From: an uncultured Eubacteriaceae bacterium
GTDB lineage: Bacteria > Bacillota > Clostridia > Lachnospirales > CAG-274
Reading direction: 5' to 3'
Assembly: GCA_947167715.1 (NCBI GenBank)
Contig: CAMVJD010000001.1
Coordinates: forward strand, 1 to 64,000
Length of the DNA stretch: 64,000 nt
In this document: positions 52,979 to 63,600 of the stretch, piece after piece
How the letters are laid out: each line of letters begins with the position of its first letter
Position numbering within the stretch: position 1 is the first letter of the stretch
Position numbers and translations under genes: made by a program
Notes under the pieces: model-generated
What the model was told of the DNA's origin: nothing
Database searches by the model: none
The model's input: only the letters and a program-made list of their open reading frames with translations

Positions 52979-54565
52979 TTATTTATTGTCGTTTGTGGGT
53001 ACGCGGTAAACGCCGGGTTTACGGGGCTGATTGGGGTCATCACCTGCGGAAGGCACGCGGTAAACACCGGGCTTTCTGGGGGCATCAGCTGCAGATGCAA
53101 ACGAACTTGGCGAAAGAGTTTTGGATGGCTCCATATAGCTCTTTGCTGCGGGGATGCCTGCCGTTTCACGGCCGCCGCCCAAACCTGTCTTTATAGCAAG
53201 GTCCTGGGGTGGCTGTGCAGGCTGCTGCGGGTTGCCAAATCCCTGGCGAACACGGCTTAAAATATCGGGAGTACCGCCGCCTGCACCTTTTTGCTGCGGT
53301 GTTGGCTCCGGATTGTTAAAGCCTGCCTTAACACGGTTGAGTATATCGCTGCCGCTGTTTGCTGTCTGCTGAACGGGCTGCTCAACATTATTTAAGCTTT
53401 TTACCCTGCTTAAAATATCGGTACCGGAAGTGCCGGACTGCTGAACGGGCTGTTCGGGGTTATTAAAACCTGCTTTAACACGGCTTAAAATATCGGAATT
53501 GCTGTTTGAGGCCGACGGAGCAGGTGCGGGGGATGGTGCAGCTGCCGCGGGCTTTGCGGGAGCTGGAGCTGCCGAAGCCGTGTTTGCCGCAGCTGCCGCA
53601 ACCGCTGCGGTCACTGCTGCAGCCGCGGGAGAAGGCGTGGGCTTGGGAGCCTCTGCCGGCTTGCCTGCGGGCTTATATTCCTGTCCGAGATCAAATCCTT
53701 CAAGCGGCTTTGGCGCGGGCTTGGGAGCTTCTGTCGGAGCACTTGCTTCTGCGGGTTTGGGAGCCTCTGCCGGTTTATCCTCGGGCTTTTTAGCCTCGGC
53801 GGAGCTGTCCTGTGCGGGCTTAACCTCCGATTTGGGAGCCTCGGCGGGCTTATCCTCGGGCTTGGGAGCCTCGGTGGATCTATCCTCGGGGCTTGCATCG
53901 GCTGCGGGCTTATCTGCACCGTCAGACTTGCTGTCGGTATCCGCTTTGTTTTCGGATACGGTGCTCTTCGGGTTCATAAGCTCGTCCGCTATAGCCGTTA
54001 CTTTATCAAGATGAGCGCTTATATTTTCTATACTTTCCTTTTGTGCTGCGCCCGAATATTTGTCACGCAGCGCCTGATATTCCTCTACGATGCCGGAATT
54101 GAATATTTTTTTGAAAAATGCATCATAATCGGACGAAAAGCTGTTGATTAATTCTTTTTGTTGTGATATATTTGTTTTAATATCGTCAAACTGTTCCTTT
54201 GCGTTTGAACGAAGTGCAGCTGCAAGGTCATTTGCCTCCTCGAGGATCTTTGCCTTTTCCGCTTCTGCTTCGGCAACAGCCTTGGCATGTACGGTTTTGC
54301 TCTCGGCCGTAAGGTCTTCTGCTTCCTGCTTGGCATCCGCGATGATTTTCTCGGCCTCTGCTTTTGCGCTGTCAATAAGCTTTTTGGCATCTTCCGTAGA
54401 TACCTTGATCATATTGTCAGCGGCACGCTGCGCACTAAGCATGGCATTTGCGATGGTTTCGGACTGATCTTTGTAGATCTTTATCTGCTGCTCGAGGTTT
54501 TCGATATGCTTATCGACCTCAATAGTTTCGTAACCACCTTTTTTGTTAAATGTAAAGTTTGCCAT
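52979..54565 (-). CDS. DivIVA-like coiled-coil protein with repeated C-terminal motifs
   Basis: A 528-residue protein. Residues about 15-150 are a long coiled coil (HIENLEQQIKIYKDQSETI, AEAEKIIADAKQEAEDL) like that of DivIVA/GpsB proteins, which bind curved membrane at poles and septa. A Pro/Ala/Lys/Glu-rich linker (about 210-370) follows. The C-terminal part has four copies of a short motif DIL(S/N)RVKxGFNNPE (about 360-460) and two of RKPGVYRVP at the end. These repeats look like binding sites for a partner protein. It is divergent from tadA-HAD, with its own promoter and terminator. The DivIVA link is by coiled-coil pattern only. Confidence 0.7.
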   Translation of the reverse strand: MANFTFNKKGGYETIEVDKHIENLEQQIKIYKDQSETIANAMLSAQRAADNMIKVSTEDAKKLIDSAKAEAEKIIADAKQEAEDLTAESKTVHAKAVAEAEAEKAKILEEANDLAAALRSNAKEQFDDIKTNISQQKELINSFSSDYDAFFKKIFNSGIVEEYQALRDKYSGAAQKESIENISAHLDKVTAIADELMNPKSTVSENKADTDSKSDGADKPAADASPEDRSTEAPKPEDKPAEAPKSEVKPAQDSSAEAKKPEDKPAEAPKPAEASAPTEAPKPAPKPLEGFDLGQEYKPAGKPAEAPKPTPSPAAAAVTAAVAAAAANTASAAPAPAKPAAAAPSPAPAPSASNSNSDILSRVKAGFNNPEQPVQQSGTSGTDILSRVKSLNNVEQPVQQTANSGSDILNRVKAGFNNPEPTPQQKGAGGGTPDILSRVRQGFGNPQQPAQPPQDLAIKTGLGGGRETAGIPAAKSYMEPSKTLSPSSFASAADAPRKPGVYRVPSAGDDPNQPRKPGVYRVPTNDNK

Positions 54566-54611
54566 AATTACGCCCCCTAATCATTTATTTTTATTAAAAT
54601 ATTATAATATG

Positions 54612-54640
54612 ATTATAGCACTTATCGGGAAAATATGCAA
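54612..54640 (-). promoter_or_regulatory. Promoter of the DivIVA-like gene
   Basis: Minus strand: TTGCAT, 17-nt spacer, TATAAT with an extended TGC before it. Confidence 0.85.
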
Positions 54641-54688
54641 TAGTGAGTTGAAAATAAATTGAAAATTTGTTAATTGTAAAGGAGAAAT

Positions 54689-55795
54689 ATGGAACACGAA
54701 AAATATATGGCGCTTGCGCTTGAACAGGCGAAAAAGGCCAAGGAAATAGGAGAGATACCAATAGGGTGTGTTATAGTTTATAAGCAAAATGTAATTGGCC
54801 GCGGCTTTAACACAAGGATGCGGGACAACAATGCCCTCGGACATGCCGAAATAACCGCCATTAATGAGGCCTGCAGCGCATTGGGTGACTGGCGGCTGGA
54901 GGATTGTACGCTTTATGTGACGGTAGAGCCCTGTCCCATGTGTGCCGGTGCTGTTTTGCAGGCGCGCGTGCCGAGGGTGGTGTACGGTGTGCCGAATAAA
55001 AAAGCGGGCTGTGTGGGCTCGCTTTACAACCTGCTCGATGACGACAGATTCAATCACCGCGCCGAGGTGATAAGCGGCGTTATGGCGCAGGAATGTGCGG
55101 ATATAATGAAAAGTTTTTTTAAGGATTTCAGAAAGAGAGACAAAATGGGTTATATTTTTGATTTTGACGGAACGATAGCAAATTCTACTTATTTATGGAA
55201 AAAGGTGGATAGGGATTTTTTTGCAAAAAGAAAAATGGAAATGCCGCCGGAATATGCCGATAAAATTTCGACAATGAGCTTTTACGAGGGCGCCGTATTT
55301 ACAAAAACCGCATATAATATAGAAGAGACCGTAGAGGAGATAATGCAGGAGTGGCATAAGGGCGCTGTCAGAGAGTATGAAAAAAATGTTACGCTCAAGC
55401 CGAATGTTGTGGAGTATATAAGGTTTTTAAAAAGAAAAAACCGAAAGGTCGGTCTGGCAACAGCCTCAAACCCCGAATTTTATCTGCCTGTTTTAAAAAA
55501 ATATGCTATTACGGAGTGCTTTGATGCCTTTGCGGACGGCACGCTCGGTCTTCCCAACAAGGAAAGCCCCGATATATATTTGAAGTGTGCGGAAATGATG
55601 GGCGTGGAGCCTAAAAACTGTACCGTGTATGAGGATATTGTACAAGGCTTGAAAAGTGCAAAAAAAGCGGGTATGCTTGCTGTCGGGGTGAGTGATGGCA
55701 GATGCGAGGAAAAAGAAAAGGCCGTAGAAGCGGCGTCCGACAGATACATAACGGATTTTTCACAGGAATTGGAAATGCTTTTAAAGAAAAAATAA
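54689..55795 (+). CDS. tadA: tRNA adenosine(34) deaminase fused to a HAD-superfamily hydrolase
   Basis: A 368-residue fusion. Residues 1-150 are a complete TadA deaminase that makes inosine at position 34 of tRNA-Arg: zinc ligands His52 (GHAEI, with catalytic Glu54), Cys82 and Cys85 (EPCPMCAG). Residues about 152-368 are a HAD hydrolase of the phosphoglucomutase/phosphatase type: nucleophile motif FDFDGTIANS, ATASNPEF (motif II), Lys in the PNKESPD segment and YEDIVQGLKSA (motif IV). An internal ATG at 55145 follows a purine-rich stretch (AGAAAGAGAG), so the HAD part might also be made alone. AAAGGAG precedes the first ATG. The HAD substrate is unknown. Confidence 0.9.
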   Translation: MEHEKYMALALEQAKKAKEIGEIPIGCVIVYKQNVIGRGFNTRMRDNNALGHAEITAINEACSALGDWRLEDCTLYVTVEPCPMCAGAVLQARVPRVVYGVPNKKAGCVGSLYNLLDDDRFNHRAEVISGVMAQECADIMKSFFKDFRKRDKMGYIFDFDGTIANSTYLWKKVDRDFFAKRKMEMPPEYADKISTMSFYEGAVFTKTAYNIEETVEEIMQEWHKGAVREYEKNVTLKPNVVEYIRFLKRKNRKVGLATASNPEFYLPVLKKYAITECFDAFADGTLGLPNKESPDIYLKCAEMMGVEPKNCTVYEDIVQGLKSAKKAGMLAVGVSDGRCEEKEKAVEAASDRYITDFSQELEMLLKKK

Positions 55796-55814
55796 TGTGA
55801 AACGAGGAAAAAAT

Positions 55815-57377
55815 ATGAGATTTGACGAACTTCCCGTGTCTGCGCAGCTAAAAAGGGCTGCGGCAGATATGGGCTTTACAGAGGCCATGTCTATACAGGC
55901 AAAAACCATTGAAGCGATACTCGAGGGCAGGGATGTGATAGGACAGGCCAAAACAGGGTCCGGAAAGACGGCGGCCTTTGCTTTGCCGTGTATAGAAAAA
56001 ATAAATACAAACAGGGACGAGCTGCAGGCGGTAATACTTGCGCCCACAAGAGAATTGGCAATGCAGATATGCGGCGAGATAAGACGGCTTTTAAAATATA
56101 CCGACAATATAAAGGTGCTGGCGGTATACGGCGGGCAGCCCATAACCGAGCAGATAAGGGCGCTGAAAAAGGGTGTGAATATAATAGTGGGCACACCCGG
56201 ACGTGTTATTGACCATATCAAAAGACACACGCTTAAAATGGGAAATGTAAGCTATGTGGTGCTTGACGAGGCCGATGAAATGCTGAATATGGGCTTTCGT
56301 GAGGATATAGAAAAAATATTGAAGAAGATCCCCGAAGAAAGACAGACCCTTTTGTTTTCGGCAACAATGCCCAAAGCGATACTTGATATTGCGGACAAAT
56401 ATCTTAATGATCCCGTGCATATCAGGGCAGAGGAGGAACCTGCGGCCTTGCCGGATATAAAGCAGAATTATATAGAGATGAAGGAAAAGACAAAGCCCGA
56501 GGCGCTGTGCAGAATGCTTGAATACTACGGGTCGGAGCTTTCTATGGTATTTTGCAATACAAAAAAACGTGTTGACAATGTTCACGAAGCATTAAAGGCA
56601 AGGGGCTTTTCGGCAGAGGCTCTTCACGGCGATATGGAGCAGCCCAAGCGCGATAAGGTGATGAAAAAATTTCGTAGCAGGAGGGTAAATATACTTGTTG
56701 CGACCGATGTGGCGGCAAGGGGCATAGATGTTGAAGATGTGGGACTTGTTATAAATTATGACCTTCCGCAGGAGCCGGAGTTTTACGTTCACCGTATAGG
56801 CAGGACCGGACGGGCGGGAAAAAGCGGCATTGCGGTAAGCTTTGCGGCAGGTAAGGAAAAAGAAAGGCTGAAAAGCATAACGGCGCTTACAAAAAAGAAA
56901 ATAAAGCCTATGCCGCTGCCGTCATATGAGGATATTTTTAATGAAAAAATAAAGCGTCTTATTCAAAATGCACAAAATGAGACAAGGCAGGGGATAGAAA
57001 AATATCTGAATGTGGTAGAAGATATTGGCAATAACACGATGACTCCGTCGCTTTTGGCGGCGGGACTTATAAAAATGATGGTCAAAAACGCCGATACGGA
57101 TGATGTGGGAGATATAGACGAGGGACCGGATATAAGAACGGTATATATAAATGCGGGCAGCCGCGACGGAGTAAGAATAAAGGATATAGTGGGCGCTTTG
57201 GCGGGAGAATGCGGCATACAGGGCAGCGTTATAGGTGATATACAGGTGGAAAAGGAATATACGCTTGCCGAAATACCCAAAAAATATGTCAGGGACGTAT
57301 TAAAGGGGATGAAGGGCAAAAAAATCAAGAAAAAATCGGTAAGTGTAAGCCTTGTAAAGGATGAGCCTAAGGCATAA
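55815..57377 (+). CDS. DEAD-box RNA helicase, DbpA/CshA-like
   Basis: A 520-residue ATP-dependent RNA helicase. GAGGAAAAAAT precedes the ATG at 55815. Motifs in order: Q-motif region, AKTGSGKTAAF (I), PTRELA (Ia), TPGR (Ib), DEAD (II), SATMP (III), VATDVAARGIDV (V) and HRIGRTGRAG (VI). The C-terminal 75 residues resemble the DbpA RNA-binding fold (VYINAGSRDGVRIKDIVGAL), pointing to a role in ribosome assembly or cold adaptation. It lies 19 bp after the tadA-HAD gene, so the two are probably one operon. Confidence 0.93.
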   Translation: MRFDELPVSAQLKRAAADMGFTEAMSIQAKTIEAILEGRDVIGQAKTGSGKTAAFALPCIEKINTNRDELQAVILAPTRELAMQICGEIRRLLKYTDNIKVLAVYGGQPITEQIRALKKGVNIIVGTPGRVIDHIKRHTLKMGNVSYVVLDEADEMLNMGFREDIEKILKKIPEERQTLLFSATMPKAILDIADKYLNDPVHIRAEEEPAALPDIKQNYIEMKEKTKPEALCRMLEYYGSELSMVFCNTKKRVDNVHEALKARGFSAEALHGDMEQPKRDKVMKKFRSRRVNILVATDVAARGIDVEDVGLVINYDLPQEPEFYVHRIGRTGRAGKSGIAVSFAAGKEKERLKSITALTKKKIKPMPLPSYEDIFNEKIKRLIQNAQNETRQGIEKYLNVVEDIGNNTMTPSLLAAGLIKMMVKNADTDDVGDIDEGPDIRTVYINAGSRDGVRIKDIVGALAGECGIQGSVIGDIQVEKEYTLAEIPKKYVRDVLKGMKGKKIKKKSVSVSLVKDEPKA

Positions 57378-57487
57378 ATTGGCAATGATTGAAATTTTGT
57401 GCAATATTGGCAGGGAAAAAAACGCCGTTTGTTTAAAGTGCCTAAAAATTATTAACTTTTTGTTAAGATTATTAAATTAAATTAATC

Positions 57488-57516
57488 TTGAATAAAATGT
57501 GAATAAATGTTATAAT
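57488..57516 (+). promoter_or_regulatory. Promoter of the giant adhesin gene
   Basis: TTGAAT, 17-nt spacer, TATAAT. An imperfect inverted repeat TTAAGATTA/TAATCTTGAA (57463-57492) overlaps the -35 box and could be an operator. Confidence 0.85.
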
Positions 57517-57522
57517 AATGCC

Positions 57523-57668
57523 AATGGGGAAAGTCTACCTTTCTCCGATAGTCTATTATCCGATGTTATATCGGTTTTGAATGCTCGGTATTGTTCTGCG
57601 GTCAAGAGCCGCTTTGGAATATTGGGGGTTTACGGATTATTAATTAAATAAAGGAGGAATGAAACTGT
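57523..57668 (+). promoter_or_regulatory. Structured 5' leader of the adhesin gene
   Basis: About 146 nt between the predicted start of transcription and the ATG. Hairpin 1: GGGGAAAG/CTTTCTCC (57526-57546). Hairpin 2: CCGAT/ATCGG (57560-57574), with a second CCGAT at 57545-57549 that could compete. Hairpin 3: TATTGTTC-GCGGT/GCCGC-GAATATTG (57589-57624). A late CGGAT (57633-57637) can pair with ATCCG of hairpin 2. It matches no riboswitch class I recognise. The ribosome site AAGGAGG is at 57651-57657. Confidence 0.5.
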
Positions 57669-60600
57669 ATGAAAAAAGACAGAGTTACCAAGCGAAGTTT
57701 AAGACATAAGCTTGTTTCCGCTTTTGCTGCAGTTACTGTTTTAGTGGGCAGTTTGGGCATAAACGGCGATATGGTCAATACTTCAAAGGAAGTTCAGGCC
57801 GCTGTGCCCGTTACAATGGACGCGACAAGTGCGGTAAACTACAGTTCTATACTTGGTCGTGCGGTCGATTACGGTATTTTATCCGATAAGCTTATAAAAA
57901 GCTCACATATGGAAACTACCGTTGCGTCTTATACCTTTAAAGGATCCGATAATAATGATATCGACCTTACGGATACCGGTACGGCGCAAGTAATGATCGG
58001 CGAGCTTTCGGAGGGGTCTAAGCTAGTTCTCGGCCAGACAGGCGCATCCACAAAGGTGGTAAATATCGAGGCACCGCAGAGTGTTCTTGATACGCTTGAA
58101 TTTGGAACAGGCTATAATGCAAGAACTGTAAAAAAGGTTACCGATGCGAGCGCCATCAGAGGCAATATCGACAGAATGATAGAGCATATCGATGACGAGG
58201 CAAAGGAACTGAGCAGTAAGGCAAACAGCGCGGAATATAAGGTCGATCTTTCGGAGGTGGGCAGCTATTCAAGCCCGCACTATACTATCGATATAAGCGA
58301 CCCCGTATATGATGACTGCGTTGTATACGTAAATGTTGAGGATGATCCTAATCTTGTTAACGCAATAGCAAGTCAGGGCTTCCACATCATAAAGCGTTCA
58401 AGCAGCGTTGTTGTGATGAACTACAACACATCCGACAATATAAATATAGCAAAATTCGATGTTACCGTTACCGACGGCTCAAACACACCCATTACAAGTG
58501 ATGCTACGGTAAGCGGCAATATTTCCGCACACAACAAGGAAGTTGACAAGGAAATTGCACAGAAGGTAATATGGAATATGCCAAATGCGGCGAACGATGT
58601 AGAGCTTAACGTAGTTGCAGGTACCTTCCTTATACCTAACAGCAATGCGTATGTTCACGTTGAAGGTCAGGGCCAGGGCTGGGTAGCTACAGGCGGTACA
58701 TTTAAGGTAAACGCCGAGTGGCACTACATTTACGAGGGCGTAAGTGAGGATACCAACTCGGATAAGCAGGGCCAGATCCACTTTGCTGCAAGAAAAGCGC
58801 TTACACATAAGCTGGACGGTGCTAATACCGAGGAAGATACGACTATCAAGGCTAAGGAAGGCGAGTTTACCTTCACGTTCTATGAAACGGATGAAAGCTA
58901 CGATATTTCAAAGGGCAAGGCTGTTGCAAAGACAGATACCGCAACCGGAAGTGAAATATCCATTATAAACGAGGCTACAAACAAAGTTAAGTTCCCCGTT
59001 TTGTCCTTCTACAGCGATGACGAGTATCACGCTTCGCCTTATTATATTCCCAACGGCGGCAGCAAGACTTTCTACTATGTTATAAAGGAAAACAGTGCCG
59101 GCACCGAAACTGCCGACGGTATAATGGTTTCCGACGGCGAGGTAGATATTAAGCTTGTTGTTTCAAATAATGACGGCGCATTCAAGTATGTTGTTTCCTA
59201 TGATACATATCTTGAAGGCAATAAGACAAATAAATATAAGGGCTACAAGGATGTAGATATGTCCGGTATCGAGTTCTCCTTAGGTGCGTTCTTTAATGTT
59301 ATAAGCAGCGCGACTGTGGAGATCAAGAAGGCCGACCAGTTCGGCGAGGAGGTCGAGGGTGCAAAGCTCAGACTTCTCGGACAGTATAACGACGGCAAGC
59401 CGCACGATAACAACGGTTATATGACCTTTGATATCAAAAATGTTACAGGCGGCACCGATGTGCACGCAGAGAACTATGTAAATAACGGCTGGGTAACAGA
59501 TCCCGACGGTACAGGTGCACTTTGCTGGACATCATCAAAGGAAGATGTTGTTATAAAGGGTATTGAGGACGGTGTGTATACACTTACCGAGTACCAGAAG
59601 CCCAATGATTATGAGCAGGCGGAAACGGTTACCTTTACTGTTGAAAACGGCAAGGTAGTTTCCGTTACAAACGGCACAAGGGTCAACAATAAAATTACTA
59701 TGCTTGACAAGAATGTCAAGAAGACCGATGTCGAAATAACAAAGGCAGATCAGTTCGGTGACGAGGTTGTTGGCGCGGTCATCTCTATCCAGAAGACCTC
59801 GGGCAACGAAAATATTGATTTTGGTGCTCAGTTCTGGGGTAACTATACCAATGTTTCACTTGGTACGGGTGCAAGCGTACAAAATGCCGGCACAGACTAT
59901 ATCCAGTGGAGATCAGGTTCTACACCTACAACACTTAAAAATCTTCCTGCGGGTACATATCAGTTCCGTGAGGACTCGGCTCCCAATGGCTATAACAAGG
60001 TGACCGAGTTCAGCTTTACCGTTGAGGCAGGTAAGATAAGAAGTATAACAAGCACGGACGGTAGTGTTACTTATGGTGATAATTCGCTTGTTGTTATCGA
60101 CAAGAAGGATGTTAATGTTATCATAAGCAAAAAGGCGTTTGGCGATAATGCAGAGCTCCCCGGCGCTAAGCTTAAGCTCAGCGGTGTTTCAAAGAGCACA
60201 TGGAGCGATGAAGAATGGCCTATCGATTGTTGGGGCAACCTCAGCTTGAATGTTGTTGACAACAATGAGACGGTCGTAACATGGAACAGCACCGACAGGG
60301 CGTGGGAGTGGACATCTACATCCAAGCCTCAGGAGTTCAAGAATCTTTCGGACGGTGTATATACTCTTCACGAGGATGCAGCTCCTTCCGAAGAATATGC
60401 TGTTGCAAACGATATTGAGTTTACAATTAAGGATAAGAATATCGTTTCCGCAAAGGTAAACAGACAGGATTACAGCTTTACAGATAACCATATCGTTATG
60501 ATAGACGAGAAGGTCGGCACAGCTGATAAGCCAAGCGCTACTATCAAAAAAGTAGATTTTGGCGGCAGTGAGCTTAAGGGCGCAGTACTTACTCTTACCG

Positions 60601-63600
60601 GTAAGGATAGCGCTGACAATGAAATAAACTTCGTTGCAGACCAGCTTAATGCTGCAAAAGATGCAGAAGTTAAGTCGGCATCGGGCAGTTCGCTGTCATG
60701 GGTATCGGGTTCGGCACCTACAGAGATCAAGTCTCTTGAGGACGGCACCTATACTCTTGTAGAGGATACGGCACCTCTTGGCTATAAGAAAGCAGCCAAT
60801 ATAACATTTGTTGTTAAGGACGGCAAGGTCGTTGACGGTACTTCCGTTAAGGACGGCGTTGTAACGATGATAGACGAGGATTCCGAGTCTAATGTCAAGA
60901 TAAGCAAGCAGAATGTTCACAGTAAGGAAATAGAGGGCGCACAGCTTGAACTTACAGGTAAGGACAGCGCAGGCAATGCAATAGACTTTATCGAGGGTCA
61001 GCTTGTTCCGGGTACAAACGCAAGTGCATCCCAGACATCCGGTTCTGTGCTTAAGTGGACATCGGGTACTGCACCTACAGAGATACTTTCTCTTGCAGAC
61101 GGTGATTATACACTTCACGAAGAAGTAGCACCCGAGGGCTATGTTGTTACAACAAATATTGAATTTAAAATCAGAGACGGCAAGCTTGCAGAAGAAGGCA
61201 ACACTGTAAAGGACGGAACCGTTACAATGGTTGACGACTACAAGAAGGCCGATGTGGAGATAAGCAAAAAGAATATCCACAGCGATGAAATAGAGGGCGC
61301 AGAGCTTAAGCTTACTGGCGTAAACGGAGATAAAACTATCACCTTTACATCCGAGCAGATAGCAAAGGCTGACGGCGACAGCGCAGAAATATTAACAAGC
61401 AGCGGCAGCGAGCTTTCGTGGAAGTCGGGTAAGAAACCTGTAAGCATCAAGTCTCTTGAGGACGGTACTTACACACTTCACGAAGAGAATGCACCCAAGG
61501 GCTATGTAGTGGCAACAAACATAACATTTGTTATTAAGGACGGCAAGCTTATGGACGGCGAGACCGTTGCAGCAAGCAATGTCATCACAATGACGGATGA
61601 TTATGACAAGGCTAATGTTAAGGTATCAAAGGCTGATATCTACGGAGCAGAGATCGAGGGCGCAGAGATCACTCTTACGGGTAAGAAGGGCGACAAGGTC
61701 ATCAGCTTTACCGCAGATCAGTTAAAGATAGAAGACGACAATACCGCAAAGATAGTTACAGGCTTTGGCGAAAAGCTTGTATGGCAGTCCGGTAACAAGC
61801 CTGTTGAGATCAAGGCACTTCCCGACGGCGATTATGTAATGGAAGAAACAGCAGTACCCAAGGGTTATGTTGTGGCTACAAATATTACATTTACCGTAGA
61901 GAACGGCGTGATCAAGAACGTGAGCGGCAAGGGCATCACAGATGACGGCGTTATCGTTATGGAGGATGCTTTTGACAAGGCTGATGTAACAATAAGCAAG
62001 CAAAAGCTTGGCGGCGGTGAGCTTAAGGGCGCGATACTTACTCTTACGGGCAAGAACAGCGCAGGCGATGTAGTTTTCACAGATGCTCAACTTAATGCTG
62101 CAATTGATGCAGAGGTCAAGTCGGCATCCGGCAGCTCGCTGTCATGGGTATCGGGTTCGACACCTACGGAGATCAAGTCTCTTGAGGACGGCACCTATAC
62201 TCTTAAGGAGGATACGGCACCTCTTGGCTATAAGAAAGCAGCCAATATAACATTTGTTGTTAAGGACGGCAAGGTCGTTGACGGTACTTCCGTTAAGGAC
62301 GGCGTTGTAACGATGATAGACGAGGATTCCGAGTCTAATGTCAAGATAAGCAAGCAGAATGTTCACAGTAAGGAAATAGAGGGCGCACAGCTTGAACTTA
62401 CAGGTAAGGACAGCGCAGGCAATGCAATAGACTTTATCGAGGGTCAGCTTGTTCCGGGTACAAACGCAAGTGCATCCCAGACATCCGGTTCTGTGCTTAA
62501 GTGGACATCGGGTACTGCACCTACAGAGATACTTTCTCTTGCAGACGGTGATTATACACTTCACGAAGAAGTAGCACCCGAGGGCTATGTTGTTACAACA
62601 AATATTGAATTTAAAATCAGAGACGGCAAGCTTGCAGAAGAAGGCAACACTGTAAAGGACGGAACCGTTACAATGGTTGACGACTACAAGAAGGCCGATG
62701 TGGAGATAAGCAAAAAGAATATCCACAGCGATGAAATAGAGGGCGCAGAGCTTAAGCTTACTGGCGTAAACGGAGATAAAACTATCACCTTTACATCCGA
62801 GCAGATAGCAAAGGCTGACGGCGACAGCGCAGAAATATTAACAAGCAGCGGCAGCGAGCTTTCGTGGAAGTCGGGTAAGAAACCTGTAAGCATCAAGTCT
62901 CTTGAGGACGGTACTTACACACTTCACGAAGAGAATGCACCCAAGGGCTATGTAGTGGCAACAAACATAACATTTGTTATTAAGGACGGCAAGCTTATGG
63001 ACGGCGAGACCGTTGCAGCAAGCAATGTCATCACAATGACGGATGATTATGACAAGGCTAATGTTAAGGTATCAAAGGCTGATATCTACGGAGCAGAGAT
63101 CGAGGGCGCAGAGATCACTCTTACGGGTAAGAAGGGCGACAAGGTCATCAGCTTTACCGCAGATCAGTTAAAGATAGAAGACGACAATACCGCAAAGATA
63201 GTTACAGGCTTTGGCGAAAAGCTTGTATGGCAGTCCGGTAACAAGCCTGTTGAGATCAAGGCACTTCCCGACGGCGATTATGTAATGGAAGAAACAGCAG
63301 TACCCAAGGGTTATGTTGTGGCTACAAATATTACATTTACCGTAGAGAACGGCGTGATCAAGAATGTAAGCGGTAAGGGCATCACAAATGACGGCGTTAT
63401 CGTTATGGAGGATGCTTTTGATAAGGCAGATATCAAGATAAGCAAGCAGGACACTCATTCAAGAGAACTTGAAGGCGCTTTACTTGAACTTAAGGGCAAG
63501 AACGGCGACAAGACTATCTTCTTTGAAAAGGGTCAGCTTAACAAGGGTGAAGGTGCAGAGATAGTCAGCGAGGTAGGCGATACCTTAAGCTGGAGATCGG

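Noticed and set aside
57523..57640. c-di-GMP riboswitch in the adhesin leader
   Set aside because: The conserved sequence blocks of the GEMM-I and c-di-GMP-II classes are missing.
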